DNA from: Sinimarinibacterium flocculans
GTDB lineage: Bacteria > Pseudomonadota > Gammaproteobacteria > Nevskiales > Nevskiaceae
NCBI RefSeq assembly: GCF_003201205.1
Contig: NZ_QICN01000004.1
Span: forward strand, 62,001-126,000
Reading direction: 5' to 3'
Length of the DNA: 64,000 nt
The notes under the pieces are model-generated. The model was not told the DNA's origin and did no database searches. It was given only the letters and a program-made list of their open reading frames with translations. Shown here one piece after another: positions 50,880-60,538 of the stretch; positions within the stretch are counted from its first letter, which is position 1, and the number at the start of each line of letters is the position of its first letter. Both the position numbers and the translations under genes were made by a program.

Positions 50880-51728
50880 ATGAGCCTGAAAGGCAAGACG
50901 CTGTTCATCACCGGCGGGTCGCGCGGCATCGGCCTTGCGATCGCCGTGCGCGCGGCGCGCGACGGCGCCAACGTCGCCATCGCGGCCAAGACCGCGGAGC
51001 CGCATCCCAAGCTGCCGGGCACGATCTACACGGCGGCCGAGGACATCGAGAACGCCGGCGGCAAGGCGCTGCCGATTGTCTGCGACATCCGCGACGAGGC
51101 GCAGGTGCAGGCCGCGGTCGACAAGACCGTCGAGACCTTCGGTGGCATCGACGTGCTGGTCAACAACGCCAGCGCGATCAGCCTGACCGGGACGCTGGCC
51201 ACGGACATGAAGCGCTACGACCTGATGAACGGGATCAACGCGCGCGGGACCTACCTATGCGGACGGCTGTGCATCCCGCACCTGAAGAAGTCGTCGAACC
51301 CGCACATCCTGACCCTGTCGCCGCCGCTGGACTTCCGCCCGCGCTGGTTCGCACCGCACGTGGCCTACTCGATTGCCAAGTACGGGATGAGCCTGTGCAC
51401 GCTGGGCTGGGCCGAGGAGCTCAAGCGCGACGGTATCGCCGCGAACTCGCTGTGGCCGCGCACGACGATTGCGACCGCGGCGATCACGATGGTCGGCGGT
51501 GACGCGATCACGAAGATGTCGCGCACGCCGGAGATCATGGCCGACGCTGCGCAGGTGATCCTGAGCAAGCCGTCGCGCGAGTTCACCGGGCGCTACTGCA
51601 TCGACGAGCTGGTCCTCCGCGCCGAAGGGCAGACCGACTTCTCGGCCTACGCCGCGGTGCCGGGCACGCCCGACAGCGCGCTGGCGCCGGACCTGTTCCT
51701 GCCCGACGATCTTTCGGCGCTGGCCTGA
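50880..51728 (+). CDS. SDR-family oxidoreductase (HSDL2/citronellol dehydrogenase-like)
   Basis: Short-chain dehydrogenase of 282 aa. The cofactor motif is TGGSRGIGLAIAVRAARDGA, with KTAEPHPKLPGTIYTAAEDI immediately after it, which is the hallmark of the HSDL2/AtuB-like subgroup; active site LSPPLDFRP...VAYSIAKYGMS with Tyr-x3-Lys (the Ser is in TLSPP). Members act on terpenoid or acyl-CoA-linked alcohols. GGGGAG precedes the ATG. It is followed after 13 bases by greB but is separated from the exporter gene by 130 bases. Confidence 0.9.
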   Translation: MSLKGKTLFITGGSRGIGLAIAVRAARDGANVAIAAKTAEPHPKLPGTIYTAAEDIENAGGKALPIVCDIRDEAQVQAAVDKTVETFGGIDVLVNNASAISLTGTLATDMKRYDLMNGINARGTYLCGRLCIPHLKKSSNPHILTLSPPLDFRPRWFAPHVAYSIAKYGMSLCTLGWAEELKRDGIAANSLWPRTTIATAAITMVGGDAITKMSRTPEIMADAAQVILSKPSREFTGRYCIDELVLRAEGQTDFSAYAAVPGTPDSALAPDLFLPDDLSALA

Positions 51729-51741
51729 GCGGAGCACCGGA

Positions 51742-52245
51742 GTGGGGCGCTGGCGTCCGCCGTCGGCGAAGTCCTCGCCGCACATCACCGCCGACGGGCA
51801 CGCGAGGCTCAAAGCGGAGTTCGAACAGCTCTGGCGCGTGCGGCGCCCTGAGGTCGTGCGCGCGCTGGCCGCGGCGGCGGCCGAGGGCGACCGCAGCGAG
51901 AACGCGGAATACCAGTACCGCAAGAAGGAGCTGCGCGAGATCGACGCGCGCCTGAAGTACCTGACCATGCGCCTGCAGGAGGTGACCGTGGTCGAGGTGC
52001 GGACGCGCAGCGACGGCAAGGTCTACTTCGGAGCCTGGGTCGAGATCGTCGACGACGACGGCAACGAACGGCGCTACCGCATCGTCGGCGCCGACGAGAC
52101 CGACGCCCGCGCCGGGCTGATCAGCGTCGATTCGCCGGTTGCGCGCGCGCTGCTCGGCCGCGGCGAGGGCGAGGTCGTCGAGGTCGTGCTGCCGGGCGGA
52201 CGCCAGCAGCTCGAGATCGTCGCCGTGCGCTACGACACCGCGTAG
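51742..52245 (+). CDS. greB: transcription elongation factor GreB
   Basis: GreB of 167 aa, which rescues stalled RNA polymerase by stimulating transcript cleavage. The coiled-coil tip reads EGDRSENAEYQYRKKELREI with the two acidic residues and the GreB-type KKELREID; the C-terminal FKBP-like domain follows, with VEIVDDDGNERRYRIVG. GTG start with GGAG nine bases before. Length and wording separate it from GreA. Confidence 0.95.
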   Translation: MGRWRPPSAKSSPHITADGHARLKAEFEQLWRVRRPEVVRALAAAAAEGDRSENAEYQYRKKELREIDARLKYLTMRLQEVTVVEVRTRSDGKVYFGAWVEIVDDDGNERRYRIVGADETDARAGLISVDSPVARALLGRGEGEVVEVVLPGGRQQLEIVAVRYDTA

Positions 52246-52264
52246 CGCACGGCGCCGTCCGGCC

Positions 52265-53848
52265 TCAGGCCGCCTTGCGCTCGGCCTCGGGGGCCGAGGT
52301 GCGGATCAGGTGGTCGAAGGCCGAGAGCGCGGCCTTGGAGCCTTCGCCCATGGCGATGACGATCTGCTTGTAGGGCACCGTGGTGACGTCGCCGGCGGCA
52401 AAGACGCCGGGTACCGAGGTGCGGCCGTGCGCGTCGACCTCGATCTCGCCGCGCGGCGACAGCGCAACCGTGCCCTTGAGCCACTCGCTGTTCGGCAGCA
52501 GGCCGATCTGCACGAAGATGCCTTCGAGCTCGATCGTGTGCGACTCGCCCGACACGCGGTCCTTGTAGACCAGGCCGGTGACCTTCTGGCCATCGCCGCT
52601 GACCTCGGTGGTCTGTGCCGAGACGATGATCTTCACGTTGGGCAGGCTGCGCAGCTTGCGCTGCAGGACCTCGTCGGCGCGCAGCTTGGCGTCGAACTCG
52701 ATCAGGGTGACGTGCGCGACGATGCCGGCGAGATCGATCGCCGCCTCGACGCCGGAATTGCCGCCGCCGATCACCGCCACGCGCTTGCCCTTGAACAGCG
52801 GGCCGTCGCAGTGCGGGCAGTAGGCCACGCCCTTGTTGCGGTACTCGTCCTCGCCCGGCACGTTCATCTGCCGCCAGCGCGCACCGGTGGACAGCACCAC
52901 GGTCTTCGACTTCAGCGATGCACCGTTGGCGAGCTGCACCTCGACCAGTCCGTCGGCGCCGGCCGGGATCAGCTTCTCGGCGCGCTGCAGGTTAATGATG
53001 TCGACGTCGTACTGGCGCACGTGTTCCTCGAGCGCCGCGGCCAGCTTCGGTCCCTCCGTCTCCTTGACCGAGATGAAGTTCTCGATGCCCATCGTGTCGA
53101 GCACCTGGCCGCCGAAGCGTTCGGCGGCGACGCCGGTGCGGATGCCCTTGCGCGCGGCGTAGATCGCCGCGGCGGCACCGGCCGGCCCGCCACCGACGAC
53201 CAGCACGTCATAGGGCGCCTTGGCCCGGATCTTCTCGGCATCGCGTGCGCCGGCACTGGTGTCGATCCTGGCGAGGATCTCCTCGACGCCCATGCGGCCG
53301 GAGGCGAAGTCCTCGCCGTTGAGAAACACCTTGGGCACCGACATGACCTGTCGCTGCTCGACCTCGTCCTGGAACAGCGCGCCGTCGATCGCCACGTGCC
53401 GGATGCGCGGATTGAGTACCGCCATGAGGTTCAGCGCCTGCACCACGTCCGGGCAGTTCTGGCAGGACAGCGAGAAATAGGTTTCGAAGACGTAGTCGCC
53501 GTCGAGGCCTTTCACCTGCTCGATGACGTCCTGCGCGAGCTTGGACGGATGGCCGCCCACCTGCAGCAGGGCCAGTACCAGCGACGTGAACTCGTGGCCG
53601 AGCGGGATGCCGGCGAAGCGCAGGTGGATGTCCTGCCCCGGCGTGCCGAGCGTGAACGACGGCGTGCGCTCGTCCGCCTCGTGTGTCTCCTGCACGTGAA
53701 TCTGGTCCGACAGCAGGGCAAGGTCCTGCAGCAGGCTGCGCATCTCCTGCGAAGCCTCGCTGTCGTCGAGATTGGCCTTGATCTCGATCGGGCGCGTCAC
53801 GCGCTCGAGATAGGCTTTCAACTGCTCCTTGAGATCGGTATCCAACAT
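52265..53848 (-). CDS. ahpF: alkyl hydroperoxide reductase subunit F
   Basis: NADH-dependent flavoprotein disulfide reductase, 527 aa, which reduces AhpC. The N-terminal double thioredoxin-like domain keeps one active CxxC (C129-QN-C132), the FAD motif is [19 protein letters not shown], the thioredoxin-reductase-type CxxC is CPHCDG, the NADH motif is [17 protein letters not shown], and the end is [18 protein letters not shown]. All expected elements are present. Start [10 protein letters not shown] with GGAG upstream. It lies downstream of ahpC on the same strand, separated by a palindromic repeat. Confidence 0.96.
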   Translation of the reverse strand: MLDTDLKEQLKAYLERVTRPIEIKANLDDSEASQEMRSLLQDLALLSDQIHVQETHEADERTPSFTLGTPGQDIHLRFAGIPLGHEFTSLVLALLQVGGHPSKLAQDVIEQVKGLDGDYVFETYFSLSCQNCPDVVQALNLMAVLNPRIRHVAIDGALFQDEVEQRQVMSVPKVFLNGEDFASGRMGVEEILARIDTSAGARDAEKIRAKAPYDVLVVGGGPAGAAAAIYAARKGIRTGVAAERFGGQVLDTMGIENFISVKETEGPKLAAALEEHVRQYDVDIINLQRAEKLIPAGADGLVEVQLANGASLKSKTVVLSTGARWRQMNVPGEDEYRNKGVAYCPHCDGPLFKGKRVAVIGGGNSGVEAAIDLAGIVAHVTLIEFDAKLRADEVLQRKLRSLPNVKIIVSAQTTEVSGDGQKVTGLVYKDRVSGESHTIELEGIFVQIGLLPNSEWLKGTVALSPRGEIEVDAHGRTSVPGVFAAGDVTTVPYKQIVIAMGEGSKAALSAFDHLIRTSAPEAERKAA

Positions 53849-53892
53849 GACTTCAGCTCCTGATGACGAAAGGCGGACGACGGACACAACAA

Positions 53893-54013
53893 TCCCGTCA
53901 TGCCCGCTGGCGCGGGCCGTAGGGCGGGCCGTGCCCGCCAACGGCGACCGGTGGCCGCCCTACGTCCCGCCACGCGAAGGCCCGTGGCCTTCGACGCGGC
54001 GGGAATGACGGGA
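53893..54013. repeat. TCCCGTCATGCCCGC palindromic element between ahpC and ahpF
   Basis: Outer arms TCCCGTCATGCCCGC and GCGGGAATGACGGGA enclose inner arms CGTAGGGCGG and CCGCCCTACG, plus GGCGGGCC/TGCCCGCC pairs. It is a REP-like element that fills most of the 172-base gap and could lower ahpF expression relative to ahpC. Confidence 0.8.
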
Positions 54014-54020
54014 CGCGGCC

Positions 54021-54584
54021 TTAGATCTTGCCGACGAGGTCCAGCGACGGCGCGATGGTCTTGGCGCCTTCCTTCCACTTGGCCGGGCAGACCTGGCCCG
54101 GGTTCGCGGCGGTGTACTGCGCGGCCTTGAGCTTGCGCAGCGTCTCGGACACGTCGCGCGCGATCTCGTTGGAGTGGATCTCCAGGGTCTTGATCACGCC
54201 TTCCGGGTTGATGACGAAGGTGCCACGCAGCGCCAGGCCTTCCTCGTCGATGTGCACGCCGAAGGCGCGGGTCAGCTGGTGCGTCGGATCGCCGACCAGC
54301 GGGAACTTGGCTTTGCCGACCGCCGGCGAGGTCTCGTGCCAGACCTTGTGCGAGAAATGCGTGTCGGTGGTGACGATGTAGACCTCGGCGCCGGCCTTCT
54401 GGAACTCGTCGTAGTTGGCGGCGGCGTCCTCGACTTCCGTCGGGCAGTTGAAGGTGAAGGCCGCCGGCATGAAGATCAGGACGGACCACTTGCCCTTCAG
54501 CGTCTCATTGGTCACCTCGACGAACTTGCCGTTGTGGAAGGCCTGGGCCTTGAACGCGGGGACGGTCGTGTTGATCAGCGACAT
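54021..54584 (-). CDS. ahpC: alkyl hydroperoxide reductase subunit C (peroxiredoxin)
   Basis: Typical two-Cys peroxiredoxin, 187 aa, the size of E. coli AhpC. Peroxidatic Cys47 lies in MPAAFTFNCPTEVEDAA (PxxxTxxC kept; the usual PADFTFVCPTE wording has Ala for Asp and Asn for Val), and the resolving Cys is in GQVCPAKWKEG. It reduces peroxides with electrons from AhpF, encoded next. Start MSLINTTVPAF with GAGGAAG upstream. No clear OxyR site was found by eye in the 87 bases upstream. Confidence 0.96.
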   Translation of the reverse strand: MSLINTTVPAFKAQAFHNGKFVEVTNETLKGKWSVLIFMPAAFTFNCPTEVEDAAANYDEFQKAGAEVYIVTTDTHFSHKVWHETSPAVGKAKFPLVGDPTHQLTRAFGVHIDEEGLALRGTFVINPEGVIKTLEIHSNEIARDVSETLRKLKAAQYTAANPGQVCPAKWKEGAKTIAPSLDLVGKI

Positions 54585-54671
54585 GCGTGCTTCCTCTTGG
54601 GTTGGGTGGTGAATGGGCGACAAGCTTATGCAAGTCGGGGCCATTAAGAAAATGGATTGTTCAAATGACGG

Positions 54672-56051
54672 TCATAGGCGTGGCGTATTCCGCGACGCTG
54701 CCGGAGCGGATTCCGTGGCAGGGTCCTCGCGATGGCCCGATACGCGATCTGCGCGAGCCGGGGCTCGCAAGAGACGTTCCGGCGTGGCCAGCGGAGCGCT
54801 CAGCGCGTCGAGGAACGCCACGATCTGCTGAACTTGGACGGCCGTCAGCCGCAGCGGTTCCAGATCGGTGCTGATGCCCGAGGACTGCGCCCGGTTGTAG
54901 TGGTCGACCACCTCGGTCAGCGTCGTGAAGCGGCCGTTGTGCATGTAGGGCCCCGTATCGGCGACGTTGCGCAGGCTCACGGCGCGAAAGGCGCCCGTCA
55001 GCTCGGTGCCGGTGCTTTTGACGAAACGCAGTTCGCCGCAGTCCTGCGAACGCGCCGGGCTGAACGGGCCCAGGCAGTTGAAAGGATCGGCCTGCAGCAG
55101 GTGCACGCCATCGGCGCGGCCGCGATCCGCCGGCGCGGTGCCCGGCGCTTCCACGCCCGTGTTGTGGAACTCGTTGTTGGCGAACAGCGGGCCGTTGTGG
55201 CAGTGGATGCAGTTGGCGCGGCCGACGAACAGCCTGAGACCCTGGCGCTGGTCGGCACTGAGCAGGGTGTTGGCACGGGCCTGATCGCCGGCCAGCAGCG
55301 CTTCGGCGAATGCATCGAACGGCGCCGGCCCCGGCAGCAGCCGGCGCTGGTACGCCTCCAGCGCCCGGCCGGCGTTGGCGAAGACCGTCGAGATCCGGTG
55401 GCGGTCCTCCGGCGTCATGGTCGCCCAGGCGGCGCGCTGCCCGGCATCGCCGTTCGGGCTGGCGGACGGGAAGCGCGCACGATCGCCGAGATCGGGCAGC
55501 GGACCGAACAGATTCTCGTAGGCGCGGCGGTAGTCGGGGTCGTCGCCCAGCTGTCGCGCGAGGTCCACCCGGCCGAGGCCTTGTTCCGCCGGGTCTTCCA
55601 GCGGTTCCAGCGCCTGCGCCCAGAGGCTGTCGCGGCGGCCGTCCCAGAACAGCCAGGGACTGTAGGCCGCTGCCACCACGCTCATGCTCTTGCGCCGGGT
55701 CTGACCCAGACCCTGCGAGCGGGCGAGCCCGTCCTTGAAGTTGCGTTCGGGCCGATGGCAGCTCGCGCAGGCCACCGCACCGTTCGCGCTGAGTCGCGGG
55801 TCGAAGAACAGCCGATGGCCCATTTCGACCGCGCGCGGATCGTCGGCCACCGGGTTGCCGGGCGAGGGCGGCAGCGGCGGCAGGCTGCCGATCCACAGCG
55901 AGCGGATGGCGCCGAGTTCCGCCGGCATCCAGAACTCCGCTGCCGGGCCGCGGTCGCCGCAGGCTGCGAGCAGGGCGACGATCAGGCCGCCGATCAGACT
56001 GCCGATGAGCGCCCGCCCGGTCATCGTGCTGCTTGCGGGGTGCCGTTTCAC
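54672..56051 (-). CDS. diheme cytochrome c peroxidase (MauG/MbnH/CcpA superfamily), lipoprotein
   Basis: Periplasmic diheme peroxidase-type protein, 459 aa. The lipobox LLAAC (Cys31) follows a GTG start; heme-binding motifs are CASCH (95-99) and CIHCH (near residue 282). GPYMHNGRFTTLTEVVDHYN is the family's C-terminal block, and SPWLFWDGRRDSLW is typical of MauG/CCP proteins. It either reduces peroxide or, like MauG and MbnH, modifies a partner protein. Its start lies one base after the stop of a small YtkA-like exported protein gene, which could be such a partner. Confidence 0.9.
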   Translation of the reverse strand: MKRHPASSTMTGRALIGSLIGGLIVALLAACGDRGPAAEFWMPAELGAIRSLWIGSLPPLPPSPGNPVADDPRAVEMGHRLFFDPRLSANGAVACASCHRPERNFKDGLARSQGLGQTRRKSMSVVAAAYSPWLFWDGRRDSLWAQALEPLEDPAEQGLGRVDLARQLGDDPDYRRAYENLFGPLPDLGDRARFPSASPNGDAGQRAAWATMTPEDRHRISTVFANAGRALEAYQRRLLPGPAPFDAFAEALLAGDQARANTLLSADQRQGLRLFVGRANCIHCHNGPLFANNEFHNTGVEAPGTAPADRGRADGVHLLQADPFNCLGPFSPARSQDCGELRFVKSTGTELTGAFRAVSLRNVADTGPYMHNGRFTTLTEVVDHYNRAQSSGISTDLEPLRLTAVQVQQIVAFLDALSAPLATPERLLRAPARADRVSGHREDPATESAPAASRNTPRL

Positions 56052-56052
56052 G

Positions 56053-56463
56053 TCAGAGTGCGAATTCCAGCGTCAGCGTCTCCGCGCCGGGTGCCGCGAC
56101 GATGCGGAAGTGCAGCGCCCACTCACCGCCCATCTGGAACCTCATCCCTTCGAGCAGGTAGCGACCGGGGCCGAGGATCTCGGTGACGCGCGGTGCCGTC
56201 GGCAGGCCATGGTCGTGCGCGGGCATACCGCCGTCGACGGTGATGGTCGCACCCGGCACCGGCGCGCCGTCGCGGTCGCGCAGTTCCAGCTCCCAGGCGT
56301 GCAGGCGGTTGAGCGCAATAGGGTCCAGCCGGCTGCGGACCTGCAGCCGATAGTGCTTGCCCTGGAGTGCGTCGAAGCTTTGCGCGATCGCCGCAAACGG
56401 AACGGCCAGGCCGATGGCGAGCAGCAGCGCGGCGCAGCACAGACCCAGTCGCTGGAGGTTCAT
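56053..56463 (-). CDS. exported YtkA-like small protein
   Basis: Secreted protein of 136 aa: signal peptide LCCAALLLAIGLAVPFAAIA then a single beta-sandwich domain of the YtkA-like family, seen in ELELRDRDGAPVPGATITVD, GGMPAHDHGLPTAPRVTEIL and the ending MRFQMGGEWALHFRI. The His-rich loop MPAHDHG is a possible metal (copper) site. The gene is directly upstream of the diheme peroxidase gene (one base apart), so the two are almost certainly co-expressed. Start MNLQRLG is placed at the signal peptide. Confidence 0.8.
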   Translation of the reverse strand: MNLQRLGLCCAALLLAIGLAVPFAAIAQSFDALQGKHYRLQVRSRLDPIALNRLHAWELELRDRDGAPVPGATITVDGGMPAHDHGLPTAPRVTEILGPGRYLLEGMRFQMGGEWALHFRIVAAPGAETLTLEFAL

Positions 56464-56678
56464 CGTCGTCAGGGAGCGGTCGGGGTTCGAGCCGGCTACG
56501 GTAGTCCAGAACCGTGCGGTCATGCAGGTCGGGCGCATCCCCGCATGCCCGGCAACCGTACTGGAGCCATATTTGCGATGGTCTGTCGCGTTGATCGACA
56601 CTACCATCGGCTGGCGACAACATTATTTCAGCGGCGCGCGTCGGACGAACGTTCCGGCCGTTCCCGGGGAGACTTCGG

Positions 56679-58967
56679 ATGATGATTCAGGAAACTCGCG
56701 CGCCCGCGCGCACGACGCGTTTCGGTATGCCGCTGCTTGCGGCCACACTCGCATCGCTGGTGTTGGCGGGCTGCGGCAACAGCAGCCCTGCGGTGACGCC
56801 GCCGGGCGACGGGGGCGGCAACCCGACCCCCACGACACTCGGGCGGTACGACCTGTTCAACCAGTGCTGGGTCATGCGCGCCGATGGCGATTACGTGGTG
56901 CGCGACGGCGAGGGATTCGCCGCCCGTGACGTCGGCGCCGACGACGCGGAGCGTTTCTACATGCGTGCGGCGAACCTCGCACGCTACCTGTTCTATACCC
57001 CGGACGGGATGCTGCTGACGGCAAGCGACGCCGGCGTGGCCGCCGTACCGCAGTCCGCGCCGGAAGACGGTTCCGACTGGACCTTCTCCGAGGCCGGCGA
57101 TGCGCTGAACGCCGCCACGCTGGATGGCGTGCTCGCCGTCGCCGACGACGGGCAGCTGGTTCTGGGCAGTTCGCCGGCGGCGCTGCGCTTCGAGCGCGCG
57201 ACCGGCTGCGCCGAATACCCGGAAATGCCGCTGGGCGTGATCGGCGAGACCTTCAAGGGCCGTGTCGACGCCCCTGCGCTGGGCTTTGCCGAGGTGCACA
57301 CGCACATGGCGATGGGCAGCGAGATGTCGGACGGCAGCCGCAACGTCGGTCCGTCCGCCGGCGGCGTGATGTACGGCCAGGCGGTGAACCGCTTCGGCGT
57401 CACCGAGGCCCTGAAGGACTGCTCCGCGCTGCATGGGCCGGACGGCATTACCGACCCGGAGGCGCTCATCCTCGACATGACGCCCGGGCAGACCCACGAC
57501 ACCCAAGGCTGGCCGAGCTTCGTCAACTGGCCGTTCCACGATTCCATGCTGCACCAGCAGATGTACTGGCGCTGGGTCGAGCGTGCGTGGATGTCCGGTC
57601 TGCGCCTGATGACCATCCACGGCACCAACATCGAGGCGCTGTGCCAGGTGGCGCAGGCCACCGGTGCGACCCGCGGCCAGAACCCGGCCGAGATCGAGTG
57701 CCGCGACATGCCGGTCGGCGTTCAGCAGGTCGAGTATCTGTACGACATCCAGGACTACATCGACGCCCAGTTCGGCGGTCCGGGCAAGGGCTTCTTCCGC
57801 ATCGTCGAGAGCCCCGCGCAGGCACGCCAGGTGATCGCCGACGGCAAGCTGGCCGTCGTGCCCGGCCTGGAGTTCTCCAATCTCTTCGGCTGCAACGTCA
57901 CCTTCCTGCCGGACGGCAGCGAGATTCCGATGTGCAGCAGGGAGCAGATCGATGCCGAGGTCGAGCGGATCTGGGATCTGGGCGTCCGCCAGGTCTTCCC
58001 CTACCACGACATCGACAGCGCGCTGGGCGGCGCCGGCCTGTTCTCGGCGTCCAACGTGCTGGAGTTCTTCAACTTCATCGGCACCGGGCGCTTCTTCGAG
58101 ACCTACAACTGCGAGGACGGCGGCAACGGCGACAGCTACTTCTACGACGCCGGCCTGACGTCCTTCCCCGATCCGCTGATGCTGGGCAACGATCCGCTGA
58201 CCGACCTTCTGCTCGGCCTCACCGACGGCCTGACGCCGACGCTGCGCAGCGGTCGCCAGTGCAACGCCCGCGACGTCACCGACCTGGGCATCTACGCGAT
58301 CGACAAGCTGATGAAGAAGGGCTTCGTCATCGACATCGACCATGCAGAACTGCGCAGCAAGCAGATCATGCTCGACCATGCGGCGACCACGCAGCCGGCG
58401 TACCCGATGGTGTCCGGTCATGGTGCGCAGGGCGGCCTGACGAATGCGCAGGCGCGTCAGCTGATCGCGCAGGGCGGCATCATCTATCCGATCAACCAGA
58501 ACGGTAAGGGCCATGTCGACTTTCTGGCCCGGCTGGCCGAGCAGTGGACGCAGTCGGGCACCGATCGGCCGCTGTCGGCCGGCTACGGTGCCGATGCCAA
58601 CGGCCTGCGCACTTTGCCCGGGCCGCGCGGCATGGCGCGCATCATGGAGACCGGGCCGGTCAGCTATCCCTTCCAGATGTTCGAGGGCGAGGGCTGGGGG
58701 CCGCAGTTCGATGGCGTTGCCCCGATCACCGTCGAGCTGCTCGCGGTGCCCGGCGCCGAAGGGCGGATCTGGGACGTGAACGAGTCCGGCATGTACCACT
58801 ACGGCATGATTGCCGACATCGTCGAGGAGATCCGTCTGGAAGGCGGGCAGGCGGCGCTGGACACGCTGTACAACTCCGCCGAGACCTACCTGCAGATGTG
58901 GGAGCAGACGCTGGCGGCATCCGAGGATGCACGCACCCGGCCGGTGCCCCAGGCTGTTCCGCGCTGA
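56679..58967 (+). CDS. membrane dipeptidase (peptidase M19)-like lipoprotein
   Basis: Lipoprotein of 762 aa (lipobox LVLAGC, Cys32). A Gly-rich linker and an N-terminal domain of about 150 residues (a beta-structured FNQCWVMRADGDYVV region) precede an amidohydrolase-type TIM barrel with His207-x-His209 (EVHTHMAMG), further His/Asp blocks VFPYHDIDSALGG, GFVIDIDHAELRSKQIMLDH and PMVSGHGAQGG, and SAGYGADANGL. These match the metal-binding layout of M19 dipeptidases and relatives, but the protein is nearly twice the normal length. It is divergent from the YtkA/peroxidase pair and followed after 19 bases by a membrane protein. The substrate is unknown. Confidence 0.8.
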   Translation: MMIQETRAPARTTRFGMPLLAATLASLVLAGCGNSSPAVTPPGDGGGNPTPTTLGRYDLFNQCWVMRADGDYVVRDGEGFAARDVGADDAERFYMRAANLARYLFYTPDGMLLTASDAGVAAVPQSAPEDGSDWTFSEAGDALNAATLDGVLAVADDGQLVLGSSPAALRFERATGCAEYPEMPLGVIGETFKGRVDAPALGFAEVHTHMAMGSEMSDGSRNVGPSAGGVMYGQAVNRFGVTEALKDCSALHGPDGITDPEALILDMTPGQTHDTQGWPSFVNWPFHDSMLHQQMYWRWVERAWMSGLRLMTIHGTNIEALCQVAQATGATRGQNPAEIECRDMPVGVQQVEYLYDIQDYIDAQFGGPGKGFFRIVESPAQARQVIADGKLAVVPGLEFSNLFGCNVTFLPDGSEIPMCSREQIDAEVERIWDLGVRQVFPYHDIDSALGGAGLFSASNVLEFFNFIGTGRFFETYNCEDGGNGDSYFYDAGLTSFPDPLMLGNDPLTDLLLGLTDGLTPTLRSGRQCNARDVTDLGIYAIDKLMKKGFVIDIDHAELRSKQIMLDHAATTQPAYPMVSGHGAQGGLTNAQARQLIAQGGIIYPINQNGKGHVDFLARLAEQWTQSGTDRPLSAGYGADANGLRTLPGPRGMARIMETGPVSYPFQMFEGEGWGPQFDGVAPITVELLAVPGAEGRIWDVNESGMYHYGMIADIVEEIRLEGGQAALDTLYNSAETYLQMWEQTLAASEDARTRPVPQAVPR

Positions 58968-58986
58968 CGAGTCGCGGGCGCACGAC

Positions 58987-60453
58987 GTGAAGGCGTGCGC
59001 CCGCCTCGCGCTGGCGGGCCCGCTGCTGCTGCCGGGCGAGGTGGCTGCGCATGGTTTCTCGGCGCTGTACAACCCGCCGGTGCCGGTGTGGATGTACGGC
59101 TGGGCCGCCGCGATCACGCTGGTGGCGTCGTTCGTCATCGCCGGAGTGCTGCTCACCGCGCGCCACGCGCCGGCGGCGCCGGCCAGCCGGGACATCCGTG
59201 GGACCGGCGTCGTCCGTGCCCTGCGTCGCTGCCTGCCGGCGCTGCGTCTGACCGGGGTGCAGGTGCTGATGCTGTGCGTGGCCACCGGCTATCTGGGCAG
59301 CCGCGACCCCGTGCGCAACTTCGGCATGACCTTCTTCTGGGTCATCTTCGTGCTGCTGTTTCCCTATCTCACCGTCGTCGTGGGCAACTTCTACGCGGCG
59401 TTGAATCCGTGGCGCACACTCGGCGATGCGCTGGACCGGCTCTGGCGCGGCTTCTCGCACGGCCGCGTGCGCTACCCGCAACGGCTGGGCGACTGGCCGG
59501 CGCTGGGCCTGTACCTGGGGTTCATCGCATTCGAACTGTTCGGCACCGGGCGCCCCGTGCCGCTGGGCCATTTCCTCGTCGGCTACACGCTGCTGAACCT
59601 GGCCGGCATCTGGCTGGTCGGGCGCCGGGCCTGGTTCGCGCACTGCGAGTTCTTCGCGGTGCTGCTTCGTCTGATCGCCTTGCTCTCGCCGGTCGATTAC
59701 CGGCGCGGCGAGGGTGACGAGCCCGGAAGGCTGCACCTGCGCTGGCCGTTCGCCGGGCTGCTGAGCGAGCGTCCGCGCGACCTGAGCAGCCTCAGCTTCG
59801 CGCTGGCCATGCTGTCGACCACCGCCTTCGACGGACTCAAGGCCACGCAGTGGTGGGTCGGCCTGTTCTGGGCGGACCCCACCGGCCTGATGACCCGGTG
59901 GCTGGGCGTCGCGCCGGTCAATGCCTACGCCAGCCTGCGGCCGTGGTTTCTCGGCTGGGAATCGCTGTGGCTGTTCGCGTCGCCGTTCGTCTACCTCGGC
60001 GCCTACCTCGGTGCGATTGCGCTGGCACGCTGGCTCACCCGCAGCCCGCGGCCCCTGCGCGAACTGGCACTGGACTTCGCCTATGCCCTGCTGCCGATCG
60101 CCATCGTCTATCACATGACGCACTACACGGCGCTGCTGCTGGCCAACGGCCTGAAGATACTCAGCCTGGTTTCCGACCCCTTCGGCCGCAAATGGGACCT
60201 GTTCGGCACCGCACAGATGTTCCGAGCGCCGATACTTCCCGACTACAGCGTGGTCTGGCACACCCAGGTCGGCCTGATCGTTCTCGGCCACATCGTCAGC
60301 GTCTTCGTGGCCCACCGCATCGCGCTACAGCGCTTTGCGTCGCGTCGGGACGCGATGCTCAGTCAGCTGCCGATGCTGGCGCTGATGATCGCCTTCACCG
60401 TCGCGGGTTTGTGGATTCTTGCCCAGCCCCTCACCGCGGTGCTGATGCGCTAG
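58987..60453 (+). CDS. polytopic membrane protein, function unknown
   Basis: Membrane protein of 488 aa with about 10-11 hydrophobic segments. The N-terminus LALAGPLLLPGEVAAHGFSA looks like a cleaved signal, followed by LYNPPVPVWMYGWAAAITLV; AHGF/PxPxWxY wording of this kind is seen in proteins sometimes annotated as fenitrothion hydrolase, an activity that is not supported here. Conserved-looking loops include NFYAALNPWRTLGD and YHMTHYTALLLANGLK with His and Thr. The GTG start is the least certain part: no good Shine-Dalgarno is visible. It follows the M19-like gene closely and may work with it in the envelope. Confidence 0.65.
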   Translation: MKACARLALAGPLLLPGEVAAHGFSALYNPPVPVWMYGWAAAITLVASFVIAGVLLTARHAPAAPASRDIRGTGVVRALRRCLPALRLTGVQVLMLCVATGYLGSRDPVRNFGMTFFWVIFVLLFPYLTVVVGNFYAALNPWRTLGDALDRLWRGFSHGRVRYPQRLGDWPALGLYLGFIAFELFGTGRPVPLGHFLVGYTLLNLAGIWLVGRRAWFAHCEFFAVLLRLIALLSPVDYRRGEGDEPGRLHLRWPFAGLLSERPRDLSSLSFALAMLSTTAFDGLKATQWWVGLFWADPTGLMTRWLGVAPVNAYASLRPWFLGWESLWLFASPFVYLGAYLGAIALARWLTRSPRPLRELALDFAYALLPIAIVYHMTHYTALLLANGLKILSLVSDPFGRKWDLFGTAQMFRAPILPDYSVVWHTQVGLIVLGHIVSVFVAHRIALQRFASRRDAMLSQLPMLALMIAFTVAGLWILAQPLTAVLMR

Positions 60454-60538
60454 CGTCCACGCGTCCGCGCACTTGCTTCGGGAGCAAGACGTCGCGCCTG
60501 GCCGAACAAGCTGCGTCGTGCGTTGAAAAAGTACACCA

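Noticed and set aside
58987-60453. Fenitrothion hydrolase
   Set aside because: Resemblance is limited to short N-terminal wording of a membrane protein family; no catalytic residues can be recognised and nothing around it suggests organophosphate breakdown.
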